Assembly: GCA_905215325.1 (NCBI GenBank)
Contig: CAJMPP010000007.1
Location: 1 to 64,000, forward strand
Origin: an uncultured bacterium
GTDB lineage: Bacteria > Actinomycetota > Coriobacteriia > Coriobacteriales > Eggerthellaceae
Length of the DNA: 64,000 nucleotides
Reading direction: 5' to 3'
Shown here in pieces: positions 43,541 to 52,236 of this stretch (within the stretch, counting starts at the first letter, position 1; the number at the start of each line of letters is the position of its first letter). A program made the translations under genes and the position numbers. The notes under the pieces were generated by a model. That model saw only the letters and a list, made by a program, of their open reading frames with translations, did not search any database and had not been told where the DNA came from.

Positions 43541-44488
43541 TTATTCGTCGTCGGTTTCGAACTTCAGGTTGTCGAAGTCGATCTTCTCCACCAGCCCGAA
43601 GCTTTGCGCCATGGCATCGGCGAGCATCTGCTGCGCGGCGCTGCTCGCAGGACCATCGCCGGCCGGGAACGCCACCTGCGAACCCGATGCGTCGGGCGCC
43701 GGGTCGTCGGCGGAAAACGCCAGCTGACCATCCGCCGCGGCGCGTTCAGGCGCCGCCTGCCGGGGTCCGCGAGCCTCGCCGCCGCCGGCACCCTGCTGCG
43801 AGGTCAACGCGGCGCCGGCACCTTCGTCATCGAAGTCGAACTGCAGGCCGTCGAGCGGATCGGCGGCTTCCCCATCCGACACCTGCGCCTCGGGCGCTAC
43901 CCGCGCCTCCTGCCCGCCCGCGCTCAGGCGCTCGCGGATGAGCTGGCGCGTGGCATCGTCGGGCGCGAACTCGTCCAAATCGGGAAGGTCGCGCACCGAG
44001 CGCAGCCCGAACTTCTCCAGGAAGCCGCGCGTTGTGGCGTACAGCGTGGGGTTGCCCGGCGCGTCAGCCTGCCCCGCTTCGCGGATCAAACCCTTCTCCA
44101 CCAGCGAGTTTATGGAACTGTCGGAGTTCACGCCGCGCACGCTGGCAACGCCGGCGCGCGTGCAGGGCTGCAGGTAGGCCACGATGGCGAGCGTTTCCAT
44201 GGCCGCTTGCGAAAGCTTGCGCGTGTCCCACGACAATACGTACTTCTCCACCAGGTCGTGGTAGGCGGGATGCGTATACAGCCGCCAGCCGCCGGCAACC
44301 TCGCGCAGCTGGATGCCGCGCTGCTCGCGCTCCAGCTTCTCGCGCAGGTCCACCAGCGCCTGCTCGACCAGCTTCGGGTCGGCCTCCAGCATATCGGCCA
44401 GCTCGATGACGCCGACCGGTTCGTCGGTGACGAACAGCATGGCCTCTATGGCGCCAGGCAACTGCGCCTGATCAAGTCCTTCGAACAT
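43541..44488 (-). CDS. scpB: Segregation and condensation protein B
   Basis: A 315-residue winged-helix partner of SMC and ScpA in chromosome condensation. The conserved core (1-190) includes IEAMLFVTDEPV, YVLSWDTRKLSQAAMETLAIVAYLQP and RGFLEKFGL. The C-terminal 120 residues are an acidic, Ala/Gly-rich tail beyond the usual length and probably disordered, ending in a conserved-looking AMAQSFGLVEKIDFDNLKFE. The start codon directly abuts the scpA stop. Confidence 0.95.
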   Translation of the reverse strand: MFEGLDQAQLPGAIEAMLFVTDEPVGVIELADMLEADPKLVEQALVDLREKLEREQRGIQLREVAGGWRLYTHPAYHDLVEKYVLSWDTRKLSQAAMETLAIVAYLQPCTRAGVASVRGVNSDSSINSLVEKGLIREAGQADAPGNPTLYATTRGFLEKFGLRSVRDLPDLDEFAPDDATRQLIRERLSAGGQEARVAPEAQVSDGEAADPLDGLQFDFDDEGAGAALTSQQGAGGGEARGPRQAAPERAAADGQLAFSADDPAPDASGSQVAFPAGDGPASSAAQQMLADAMAQSFGLVEKIDFDNLKFETDDE

Positions 44489-45280
44489 CTATTCCTCCCC
44501 AACCGACGTCAGCGCGTCGTCGCCATCCAGCAAAAGCTCGCCCGAGCCCTCGATGTACTCGATGTCGATGTCGCCGAACAGCTGGCTTTGCTCAACGCGA
44601 ACCATGGAGCGCTTGTACAGCTCGAGCACCGCCAAGAACGTGACCACCACCAGCGGCGTGGGGGCATCTTCGGCGATCAGCTGCGAGAAACGCAGCTGCT
44701 TGAGGTTGCGGATGCGCTGATGGATGGCGCGCACGTGCACCTCCACCGGGATGGGCTTCGCGGCGATGTGCTCGCTTTCCAGCAGGAACACCTCGCGCCG
44801 CGCTAGCGCGCGGGCGGCAAGCAGCGCCAGCGAGTCAAGCGACACATCGCGCAAGAAATCGGGCATGAGGTTCAGGAAGCACGCCTCGGGGCCGAACGGG
44901 CGCGGATGCATGCGACCCTCGACGATAAACCGCGCATGCAGGGCCGCGGCGGCGTTCTTGTACTGCTTGTATTCCAGCAGACGTTCCACCAACATGTCGC
45001 GCGCCTCGGAGGGCGCCAGCTCGGCGATGTCATCCTCCACCTCGATATGCTCGCGCGGCAGCAGGCTTTGCGCCTTGATCTCCAATAGCGTGCTGGCCAC
45101 CAGCAGAAAATCGCTGGCAACGTCCAAGTCGAGGTTCTGCATGCGGCCCACTTCGGCCAGGTACTGGTCGGCGATCTGCGTGATGTTGATGGCGCCGATG
45201 TCAACCTTTTGGCGGCTGACCAGGTACAACAGCAGATCGAACGGCCCCTCGAAACTGTCGGTGCGAACGCGATACGACAC
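44489..45280 (-). CDS. scpA: Segregation and condensation protein A
   Basis: A 263-residue kleisin that bridges SMC heads with ScpB. Opening FEGPFDLLLYLVSRQKVDI and INITQIADQYL are typical, as is the middle LLEIKAQSLLPR; the C-terminal winged helix includes VVTFLAVLELYK. Starts with GTG and has only a weak GGGGCGG site, so it likely depends on coupling to the protease gene 15 bases upstream. Confidence 0.95.
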   Translation of the reverse strand: MSYRVRTDSFEGPFDLLLYLVSRQKVDIGAINITQIADQYLAEVGRMQNLDLDVASDFLLVASTLLEIKAQSLLPREHIEVEDDIAELAPSEARDMLVERLLEYKQYKNAAAALHARFIVEGRMHPRPFGPEACFLNLMPDFLRDVSLDSLALLAARALARREVFLLESEHIAAKPIPVEVHVRAIHQRIRNLKQLRFSQLIAEDAPTPLVVVTFLAVLELYKRSMVRVEQSQLFGDIDIEYIEGSGELLLDGDDALTSVGEE

Positions 45281-45295
45281 GATGCCCCGCCGCCC

Positions 45296-45982
45296 CTACG
45301 AAATAGCGAAGGGGAACAGCAGGTTGCCCAGATTGCCGGCGGTGACGTCCAGGTAGATGCCGAACACGTTCACATGGATGATATACGGCAGCAAAATGGC
45401 CACGATCATGAAGATCGGGAACGCATACTGCTGCACCTTGTAGTATTTCGGCAACCACTTCACCGGCATGAAGAACGCGAAGATGGAGCTGCCGTCCAGC
45501 GGCGGGATGGGCAGCAGGTTGAAGAACATAAGGTACAGGTTGATCAGCGCGAACATGGGCAGGAACATCAGGTAGAAATAGCCGAACGCCTGGCTTTGCA
45601 CCACCCACTGCGCAACGGGGGCGAACCCGTAGAACACCCACGCGACCACGGCCGCCAGCACGGCGAGCAACAGGTTGGCGGCGGGGCCGGCCAGGCCCAC
45701 GATCAAGTCGCCCTTGCGCGGGTCCTTGAAGTACGCGGGGTTGTACGGCACCGGCTTGGCGTAGCCGAACACGGGCATGTTCATGGCCATGAGCAAAAAC
45801 GGCATGATAACGGTGCCGAACGGATCGACGTGCGCAAGCGGGTTGAACGACAGGCGCCCCGCGCGCTTGGCGGTAGGGTCGCCCAGTTTCCAGGCAGCAA
45901 AGCCGTGCGCCATCTCGTGCAACACGATGGCGGGAACGAAGCTCAAGATCGAGCAGATGAGATAAGGAAGCTGTGTAGTCAT
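45296..45982 (-). CDS. Site-2 (M50 family) membrane protease
   Basis: A 228-residue polytopic zinc protease. The active-site HEMAH (about 22-26, VPAIVLHEMAHGFAAW) and the second metal motif FNLLPIPPLDG (about 145) mark an M50 member of the compact scpAB-linked type; about six hydrophobic segments. Its substrate is unknown; no sigma or anti-sigma gene is nearby. The ATG lacks a ribosome site but has TATAAT only nine bases upstream, so the message may be leaderless. It heads the S2P-scpA-scpB-rluB operon. Confidence 0.92.
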   Translation of the reverse strand: MTTQLPYLICSILSFVPAIVLHEMAHGFAAWKLGDPTAKRAGRLSFNPLAHVDPFGTVIMPFLLMAMNMPVFGYAKPVPYNPAYFKDPRKGDLIVGLAGPAANLLLAVLAAVVAWVFYGFAPVAQWVVQSQAFGYFYLMFLPMFALINLYLMFFNLLPIPPLDGSSIFAFFMPVKWLPKYYKVQQYAFPIFMIVAILLPYIIHVNVFGIYLDVTAGNLGNLLFPFAIS

Positions 45983-45991
45983 AATCGCACC

Positions 45992-45997
45992 ATTATA
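45992..45997 (-). promoter_or_regulatory. TATAAT -10 element directly before the site-2 protease start
   Basis: On the minus strand TATAAT is followed by nine bases and then the ATG, so a transcript starting about seven bases downstream would have almost no leader. The -35 (TTTCGC at 17 bases) is weak. Confidence 0.5.
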
Positions 45998-46035
45998 ACG
46001 CCACAAACGCCAATGCGAAACCGACAACCGACCTA

Positions 46036-46228
46036 AAACCCATTCGTAATGCCAATAAGCACAAGCAAACTCGATAGACGCCGCGCCGCGAAACGACAAC
46101 CCGGCGGCGGGCGCTCGATCTCCCCTGTTCTGAAACCCATTCGTAACACTAATAACCACAAGCAAGCTCAATAGCCGCCGCGCCGCGAAACGATGATCTG
46201 ACGGCAGGCGCTAAATTTTCCCCCGTTC
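46036..46228. repeat. Direct repeat of about 95 bases, two copies
   Basis: Copy one (46036-46127) and copy two (46133-46228) share AAACCCATTCGTAA, ACAAGCAA and CGCCGCGCCGCGAAACGA in the same order with a shift of 97 bases. No frame crosses both. It is the first of three repeat types in the gene-free block 45998-46670. Confidence 0.6.
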
Positions 46229-46268
46229 ATACGGGGACGGGAAACGCGAGCTCAAACCCGAAAACGAG

Positions 46269-46429
46269 TTCTGGGCGGTTTTGCAGCTTTAGACCCCCTC
46301 AATTTGACATGGTTCCCGGAGTTCTGGGCCGTTTTTTCGGGAGTCTTTCGAACAAACGGCCGAAAAACCATCCAGAACCCCGAAGGAGGTGTCATTTTCG
46401 GGCGCCCTTAGCTGCAAAACCGCCCAGAA
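46269..46429. repeat. Nested inverted repeat built from four copies of a GTTCTGG element
   Basis: A 20-base perfect inverted repeat (46269-46288 with 46410-46429, core TTCTGGGCGGTTTTGCAGCT) encloses a second, weaker pair (GTTCTGG 46321-46327 with CCAGAAC 46372-46378, and TTTTTCGG 46333-46340 with CCGAAAAA 46360-46367). The four arms are relatives of one roughly 22-base sequence, two in each orientation. Confidence 0.6.
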
Positions 46430-46520
46430 GTTGACCTCGGCCTTTTCGCAACCCCGGCAACACGCCATCAACGTGCAACCACACAACCACGCAGCCTACG
46501 CGCAACCACTGCACGTGACA

Positions 46521-46640
46521 CGCGCCCTTCAGGTTGCTTCTCTTCACAATGTAGATGTGCGCGATACGCGCACCACCACGCGTAACATGCGCCCTTCAGG
46601 TTGCTTCCCACCACGATGTAAGTGTGCGCCACACACAACC
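46521..46640. repeat. Tandem units of about 67 bases near the serC terminator
   Basis: GCGCCCTTCAGGTTGCTTC is exactly repeated at 46522-46540 and 46589-46607, each followed by a similar CACxATGTAxxTGTGCGC stretch. Flanks contain further CACGC/ACGCG half copies. No gene is supported here. Confidence 0.55.
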
Positions 46641-46670
46641 GCTGCGCGCAGCACGCACCATCCTGACAAC

Positions 46671-46706
46671 GCAAAACGGGCGGGCGACCTTGGTGGCCGC
46701 CCGCCC
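46671..46706 (-). terminator. Terminator of serC
   Basis: GGGCGGGCG (46678-46686) with CGCCCGCCC (46698-46706); on the minus strand it is followed by GTTTTGCG. It lies about 90 bases past the serC stop. Confidence 0.65.
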
Positions 46707-46793
46707 GCCTGGAAGCGTTATCGAGTATGGAGCCCGAAGCGCGCCACGGGCCGGGACCGTCGGTTGCCGCGCCGGACGCCCGCTATCGCGAAC

Positions 46794-47876
46794 CTACGCG
46801 TTCTCGCGCTCGAACTTGTCCATGAACTGGACCAGCGCCTCGACGCCGGCCTTGGGCATGGCATTGTAGATGCTGGCGCGCATGCCGCCGACGCTGCGGT
46901 GGCCCTTGATATTCTCGATGCCCGCGGCCTTCGCCTCGGCGATGAACTTCGCGTCCAGCTCGGGGTTGCCCGTGACGAACGGCACGTTCATGAGCGAGCG
47001 GAACTCCTTCTTCGCCGTGCCGCTGAACAGCTTGGACTGATCCAGGTAGTCGTAGAGGATGGCGGCCTTCTCCTCGTTGAGCTTCTGCATGGCCTCAAGG
47101 CCGCCCAGGCCCTTGAGCCACTGGAACACCTTGCCGCACATGTAGATGCCGTAGCACGGCGGGGTGTTGGACAGGCTGCCGGCGTCGGCCTGCGTCTTGT
47201 AGCGCATGATGGTGGGCGTGAAGGGCAGCACGTCCTCGCGGATCAGGTCGTCGCGCACGATGACGATGACCACGCCGGCCGGGCCGACGTTCTTCTGCAC
47301 GCCACCGTAGATCAGGCCGTACTTCGACACATCCATGGGCTCGGAGAGGAACATGCTGGAAACGTCGGAGACCAGCGGGATGTCGCCGGTTTCGGGCAGC
47401 TTGGTGTAGCGGTTGCCGTAAACGGTCTCGTTCTGGCAGATGTAGACGTAATCGGCGTCGGGGCTGAACGTGAGGCCGTCGACGTCGGGCACGTAGGTGA
47501 AGTTCTCGTCCTCGGAGCTGGCGATGCAGCGGGCGTCGCCGTAGAGCTTCGCCTCCTTGAAGGCCTTCTTCGACCAGTTGCCCGACACGATGTAGTCGGC
47601 AACCTTGTTCTGCATGAGGTTCATGGGGATGGCCGCGAACTGCTGCGTGGCGCCGCCCTGCAAGAACAGCACGCGGTAGTTGTCGGGGATGTTCATGAGG
47701 TCGCGGATGTCCTGCTCAGCGGTCTCGATGATGCCCTTGAACGCGGCGGAGCGGTGCGACATCTCCATCACGGACATGCCGGTGCCCTGATAATCGAGCA
47801 TTTCCGCGGCGGCGGAGGACAGCACCTCCTCGGGGAGCACTGCCGGACCGGCCGAGAAATTGTACACGCGAGCCAT
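46794..47876 (-). CDS. serC: Phosphoserine aminotransferase
   Basis: A 360-residue class V PLP aminotransferase of serine synthesis (3-phosphohydroxypyruvate to phosphoserine). NFSAGPAVLPEEV at the start, MSVMEMSHRS, FLQGGATQQF and the PLP lysine in YGGVQKNVGPAG (about 196) are diagnostic; the end has GHRSVGGMRASIYNAMP. A good AAGGAGG precedes the ATG. serA and serB are not in the window. Divergent from nadA. Confidence 0.96.
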   Translation of the reverse strand: MARVYNFSAGPAVLPEEVLSSAAAEMLDYQGTGMSVMEMSHRSAAFKGIIETAEQDIRDLMNIPDNYRVLFLQGGATQQFAAIPMNLMQNKVADYIVSGNWSKKAFKEAKLYGDARCIASSEDENFTYVPDVDGLTFSPDADYVYICQNETVYGNRYTKLPETGDIPLVSDVSSMFLSEPMDVSKYGLIYGGVQKNVGPAGVVIVIVRDDLIREDVLPFTPTIMRYKTQADAGSLSNTPPCYGIYMCGKVFQWLKGLGGLEAMQKLNEEKAAILYDYLDQSKLFSGTAKKEFRSLMNVPFVTGNPELDAKFIAEAKAAGIENIKGHRSVGGMRASIYNAMPKAGVEALVQFMDKFERENA

Positions 47877-48083
47877 GCTGAACCTCCTTGGGTTGACGAA
47901 TGGATGCAGCGCGCCCGCGAAGGCACGGGTTAGCGCCAGCCGCGAAGCGCAAGCGCGTTCCGCACCGGTCTAGTATGTGCCTTTCGCATGTTGAACCTAC
48001 CGGCGATACGGGATTTAAGGGCAAACGGCGAAGGCGCTCCGCGGGCGGCGAGCCCCTCCACAGCTGAATGGAGAAACGATGGG

Positions 48084-48115
48084 AACTTTACAGCTGTCAA
48101 GTCAGCTGTAAAGTT
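48084..48115. promoter_or_regulatory. Perfect inverted-repeat operator ahead of the nad genes
   Basis: AACTTTACAGCTG (48084-48096) and CAGCTGTAAAGTT (48103-48115) are perfect 13-base arms around TCAAGT. It lies 50 bases before nadA in an operon that ends with a NiaR-type regulator, so it is the likely NiaR site for niacin-dependent repression. Confidence 0.7.
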
Positions 48116-48164
48116 TTGCGGCATACTGCAGCGTCAAATAACCGCACGGAAGCATGGAGCGAAC

Positions 48165-49163
48165 ATGAGCGAGCAGGTCATCGAAAACAACGCAGGGCAA
48201 ACTGGCGCAGGCACGCAAGCGTCTGGCGCGACCGAGCCCATCGCGGCGCTCACCCAGGAGATCGCGCAGCTGAAAGAGCAGCGCGACGCCGTGATCTTGG
48301 CGCACTACTACGTGCCGCCCGAGGTGCAGGCCGCGGCCGACTACGTCGGCGACAGTTTCGCCCTGGCGAAACTGGCCGTCGACCTGCCGCAGCAGACCAT
48401 CGTGCTGTGCGGCGTCGAGTTCATGGGCGAATCGGCGAAGCTGCTCAATCCGGACAAAACGGTGCTTCTGCCCGAACCCGCAGCCGACTGCCCCATGGCG
48501 CACATGATCAGCAAGCCCGACATCGACCGCGTGCGCGCCGAATACGGCGACGACCTGGCCGTGGTGTGCTACGTCAACTCCACCGCCGAGGCGAAGACCT
48601 GGTCCGACGTGTGCGTGACCTCCTCGAACGCCGTGAAGATCTGCAGCAACCTGCCGCAGCGCAACATCCTGTTCATCCCCGACATGAACCTGGGCCGCTA
48701 CGTGGCAAGCCAGCTTCCCGACAAGCACGTCATCCTGAACAAGGGTTATTGCCCGCGCCACGCGACCATCAGCGTGGAGCAGATCATCGACCTGGAGGAA
48801 GCCCACCCCGACGCCGTGGTCATGGCGCACCCCGAGTGCCCGGCCGACGTGCTCGCCGAAGCCGATTACATCGGATCGACGAAGGGCATGATCGAGCACG
48901 CCGCCGCGTCGGACGCGCAGGAGTTCATCGTGTGCACCGTGGTCGGCATCATCCGCGAGCTGGAGCTTCGCACCCAGGGCACGGGCAAGCGCTTCCACTT
49001 CCCCGCCACCACGCCGCGCTGCGAGAACATGGACCTGGTCACGCTGCCGAAGCTGGCCGCATGCCTGCGCAACCCCGCCCCGTACGAGGTGCACGTTGGC
49101 GACAGCCTGGCACCCGCGGCGCGCCTGACGCTCGAGCGCATGCTGGAGTACGCGGCAAAGTAG
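48165..49163 (+). CDS. nadA: Quinolinate synthase
   Basis: A 332-residue 4Fe-4S enzyme condensing iminoaspartate and dihydroxyacetone phosphate. Three duplicated domains; cluster cysteines lie in VLCGVEFMGE, in AHPECP and in TTPRCENM. ILAHYYVPPEVQ and CYVNSTAE are typical. The first 30 residues are a variable polar lead. GGAG precedes the ATG; the in-frame extension upstream runs through the operator and is rejected. First gene of nadA-nadB-nadC-niaR. Confidence 0.96.
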   Translation: MSEQVIENNAGQTGAGTQASGATEPIAALTQEIAQLKEQRDAVILAHYYVPPEVQAAADYVGDSFALAKLAVDLPQQTIVLCGVEFMGESAKLLNPDKTVLLPEPAADCPMAHMISKPDIDRVRAEYGDDLAVVCYVNSTAEAKTWSDVCVTSSNAVKICSNLPQRNILFIPDMNLGRYVASQLPDKHVILNKGYCPRHATISVEQIIDLEEAHPDAVVMAHPECPADVLAEADYIGSTKGMIEHAAASDAQEFIVCTVVGIIRELELRTQGTGKRFHFPATTPRCENMDLVTLPKLAACLRNPAPYEVHVGDSLAPAARLTLERMLEYAAK

Positions 49164-49172
49164 GCGGCGAAG

Positions 49173-50705
49173 ATGAGCGAAAAGAATGAGAAAGCTGACG
49201 AAATGGGTGCTGCACCGCACGACATCACCTGCGACGTGGTCATCGTCGGCTGCGGCGTGGCGGGGCTGTACTGCGCGCTCAACCTTCCCTCCACGCTTTC
49301 GGTGGTGATGCTGGCGAAGACGACCGTGGACGAATGCGATTCCATGTTGGCGCAAGGCGGCATCTGCGTGCAGCACGACGAGGCCGACTACGCGCCGTTT
49401 TTCGAGGACACCCTGCGCGCGGGCCATTACGAGAACCGCTGCGAGAGCGTGGATTTAATGATCCGCGCAAGCCGCAGCATCATCTCCGACCTGGTGAAAC
49501 GCGGCGTGGACTTCGAACGCGACCAGGCGGGCAACCTGCGCTACACCCGCGAAGGCGCGCACAGCCGTCCGCGCATCTGCTTCCACGGCGATATCACCGG
49601 CGGCGAGATAACCTCCACGCTGCTGGCTCGCGTGCGCGAGCTGCCCAACGTCCGCATCTTGGAACACACGTGCATGGACGACATCCTGGTCACGCAGGAT
49701 GATGACGAGCGCCGCCCGCCGCAGACGCGTTGCTGCGGCGTGGTTGCACACACGGCAAACGGGGCGCAGCTGCGCATCTTCGCAGGTCAGACGCTTTGGG
49801 CGTGCGGCGGCATCGGCGGCACGTACCCGCGCTCCACCAACTTCTCCAGCCTCACCGGCGACGCGTGCGCCATTGCCGCGCGCCACGGCATCGCCCTCGA
49901 GCACATGGACTACGTGCAGATCCACCCCACCTCCCTGTACTCGACGCGGCCGGGCCGGGCGTTTCTGATCTCGGAATCGTGCCGCGGCGAAGGGGCCGTG
50001 CTGCTCGGCGCCGACGGAAAGCGCTTCACCGACGAGCTGCAGCCGCGCGACGTGGTGAGCGCGGCCATATACCGGCAGATGGCCGCAGAAGGCTCGAAGT
50101 TCGTGCGCCTCTCTTTCGCCAGCATGCCGAAAGACGAGGTCACAGGGCACTTCAAGAATATCTACAAGCGCTGCCTGGAGGAAGGATTCGACATCACGCG
50201 CGAGCCCATCCCCGTCGTACCTGCGCAACATTACTTCATGGGCGGCGTGCGGGTTGACCGCAACAGCGCTACGGACCTGCCGGGGCTGTACGCCGCCGGC
50301 GAGACCAGCTGCAACGGCGTGCACGGGAAGAACCGCCTGGCCAGCAACTCGCTGCTTGAGTCGCTCGTGTTCGCCCAGCGCGCAGCGTGGGACATGTGCC
50401 GCAAGCTAGGAGTGGAAGCGCCCGTCGCGCAAACCTACCCCGAGCAGCCCTGCGGCGCCGACGCGCGGGCCTACAAGCGCCTCTGCGCCGAAGCCGAGCG
50501 CAAAACCCGCGAAAGCGCGACGAGCGGCGAGCCGCAAACCGCAGCGCAAACCTGCACGCAAAACGCCGGGCAAAGCGCGACGCGAACCGAGCCCCACAAC
50601 GCCGGGCAGCCCGGTTCGCAAACCGCAGCGCAAACCTGCCCGCAAAACCCTTCCCTATCCGACACCGATCGCACCGCAAGCTCCAAGGAGGTCGTTTGCG
50701 CATGA
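49173..50705 (+). CDS. nadB: L-aspartate oxidase
   Basis: A 510-residue FAD enzyme giving iminoaspartate to NadA; in an anaerobe fumarate is the likely acceptor. The FAD-binding motif VVIVGCGVAGLY (about 22-33), MLAQGGICV, HGDITGGEI, GGIGGTYPRS and the active-site HPTSL and ESCRGEGAVL follow in order, then YAAGETSCNGVHGKNRLASNSLLE. After about residue 430 comes a low-complexity tail (Gln, Thr, Ala, Asn), coded by GCAAA-rich DNA. No usual helical C-terminal domain is recognisable. Nine bases after nadA; overlaps nadC by four. Confidence 0.94.
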   Translation: MSEKNEKADEMGAAPHDITCDVVIVGCGVAGLYCALNLPSTLSVVMLAKTTVDECDSMLAQGGICVQHDEADYAPFFEDTLRAGHYENRCESVDLMIRASRSIISDLVKRGVDFERDQAGNLRYTREGAHSRPRICFHGDITGGEITSTLLARVRELPNVRILEHTCMDDILVTQDDDERRPPQTRCCGVVAHTANGAQLRIFAGQTLWACGGIGGTYPRSTNFSSLTGDACAIAARHGIALEHMDYVQIHPTSLYSTRPGRAFLISESCRGEGAVLLGADGKRFTDELQPRDVVSAAIYRQMAAEGSKFVRLSFASMPKDEVTGHFKNIYKRCLEEGFDITREPIPVVPAQHYFMGGVRVDRNSATDLPGLYAAGETSCNGVHGKNRLASNSLLESLVFAQRAAWDMCRKLGVEAPVAQTYPEQPCGADARAYKRLCAEAERKTRESATSGEPQTAAQTCTQNAGQSATRTEPHNAGQPGSQTAAQTCPQNPSLSDTDRTASSKEVVCA

Positions 50706-51628
50706 ACCCCATCACGCTGACAACCGTGGCCGAGCCGCTTATCCGCCAGGCGCTGGCCGAGGACATCACCAACGAGGACGTTTCCACTGCGTCCATCATG
50801 CCCGACGCACGCCCCGCCGCCGTGGACCTGATCGCGAAGGCCGACGGCGTGCTGTGCGGCCTCGACGTGTTCGAGCGCACGTTCGCCATCTTGGACCCCG
50901 AGACGCGCGTTCAGCGCTTCGCCGCAGATGGTGACAACGTTTGCGCAGGCCAGACGCTTGCGACGGTAACCGGCGACGTGCGCGTGCTGCTGTCGGGCGA
51001 ACGTGTGGCCCTGAACTACCTGCAGCGTATGAGCGGCATCGCCACCTATACGCATCGCGTGGCCGCGCTGCTCAAGGGCAGCGCCACCCAGCTGGTGGAT
51101 ACGCGCAAAACCACGCCGAACATGCGCGTGTTCGAGAAAGAGGCCGTCAGGTGCGGCGGCGGGCGCAACCACCGCTACAACCTCTCCGACGGGGTGCTGC
51201 TGAAGGACAACCACATCGCCGCCGCAGGCGGCGTGCGCGAAGCCATCGAGGCAGCGCGCGCCCACGCCCCGTTCATACGCGAGATCGAGGTGGAGTGCGA
51301 GACGTTCGCGCAGGTCGAGGAGGCCATCGCCGCCGGGGCGGACATCATCATGCTCGACAACATGGACCACGACGCGATGGCGGCGGCCGTCGCGTTCATC
51401 GACGGGCGAGCGAAGACCGAGTGCTCCGGCAACATCGACGCGCACAACGTGCAGGCCATCGCCGACCTGGGCATCGACTTCGTGTCCAGCGGCGCGCTCA
51501 CCCACTCGGCGCCCATCCTGGACGTGTCCATGAAGCACCTGCGCATGCTGGACAGCAAGGCCGATAGCACCGCGATCGCTGACGGCAACGCACCGGTCAC
51601 CGATATACACCGGGAAAGCGGGCAGTAG
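50702..51628 (+). CDS. nadC: Nicotinate-nucleotide pyrophosphorylase (quinolinate phosphoribosyltransferase)
   Basis: A 308-residue enzyme converting quinolinate and PRPP to nicotinate mononucleotide. LAEDITNEDVST near the start, ERVALNYLQRMSGIAT, DTRKTTPNMR, RCGGGRNHRYNLSDGVLLKDNH and the C-terminal ALTHSAPILDVSMK are diagnostic. Start overlaps the nadB stop (ATGA), with AAGGAGG eleven bases ahead. Last biosynthetic gene before the regulator. Confidence 0.96.
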   Translation: MNPITLTTVAEPLIRQALAEDITNEDVSTASIMPDARPAAVDLIAKADGVLCGLDVFERTFAILDPETRVQRFAADGDNVCAGQTLATVTGDVRVLLSGERVALNYLQRMSGIATYTHRVAALLKGSATQLVDTRKTTPNMRVFEKEAVRCGGGRNHRYNLSDGVLLKDNHIAAAGGVREAIEAARAHAPFIREIEVECETFAQVEEAIAAGADIIMLDNMDHDAMAAAVAFIDGRAKTECSGNIDAHNVQAIADLGIDFVSSGALTHSAPILDVSMKHLRMLDSKADSTAIADGNAPVTDIHRESGQ

Positions 51629-51630
51629 CC

Positions 51631-52236
51631 ATGGCAGCAAAAGCCGAGGCCAGACGCGCATCGCTGCTCGATGCGCTCCGATCAGCCGATGCACCGGTAT
51701 CTGGCGGCCAGCTTGCGAACACCCTCAACGTCAGCCGGCAGATCATCGTGCAGGACATCGCGCTGCTGCGCGAGGCGGGCGCGAACATCGTGGCAACCAC
51801 GAAAGGCTACGTACTGGCAGATGCCGCGCAAACCGCAGCTCAAAACGCAACGCAAACCATGGCGCAAAACGCCGAGCAACCAGCCGCGGTCCTCGACGAG
51901 CCCGCACGCACGTTCAAGCTGCATCACGAGGTCGAGCAAACAAGGGAAGAGCTGCAAACCATCATCGCGCTCGGCGGTCGCGTGCACAACGTGTCCATCA
52001 GCCATCGAGCCTACGGTCGCATCACCGCGCCTTTGGAGATCGCCGACCAGGCAGATATCGAACGCTTCATCAATGATATCGAAAGCGGGAAATCGTCGCC
52101 GCTGAGCACCGCCACCTCGGGATACCACTATCACCTGGTATCGGCGCCAAGCAACGAGGCCCTTGAGGCCATCGGCCGCGCGCTCGCGGACAAAGGTTTC
52201 CTAGCCCCGCTGCTCCCCCACGAGCAGGAAGCGTAA
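51631..52236 (+). CDS. niaR: NiaR-type transcriptional repressor (HTH plus 3H domain)
   Basis: A 201-residue regulator of NAD synthesis. An HTH_11-type winged helix (about 1-62, SGGQLANTLNVSRQIIVQDI) is followed by an unusual linker (AAQTAAQNATQTMAQNAEQ, about 65-83) and a 3H domain with its histidines in FKLHHEV, SISHRAYG and GYHYHLV; the 3H domain binds niacin and metal. It lies two bases after nadC and likely closes a feedback loop at the inverted repeat 48084-48115. Linker DNA carries the same GCAAA motif as the nadB tail. Confidence 0.92.
   Translation: MAAKAEARRASLLDALRSADAPVSGGQLANTLNVSRQIIVQDIALLREAGANIVATTKGYVLADAAQTAAQNATQTMAQNAEQPAAVLDEPARTFKLHHEVEQTREELQTIIALGGRVHNVSISHRAYGRITAPLEIADQADIERFINDIESGKSSPLSTATSGYHYHLVSAPSNEALEAIGRALADKGFLAPLLPHEQEA

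Noticed and set aside
42719..44806. A 695-codon frame antisense to rluB, scpB and scpA
   Set aside because: It crosses three real genes on the other strand; composition is that of a shadow frame.
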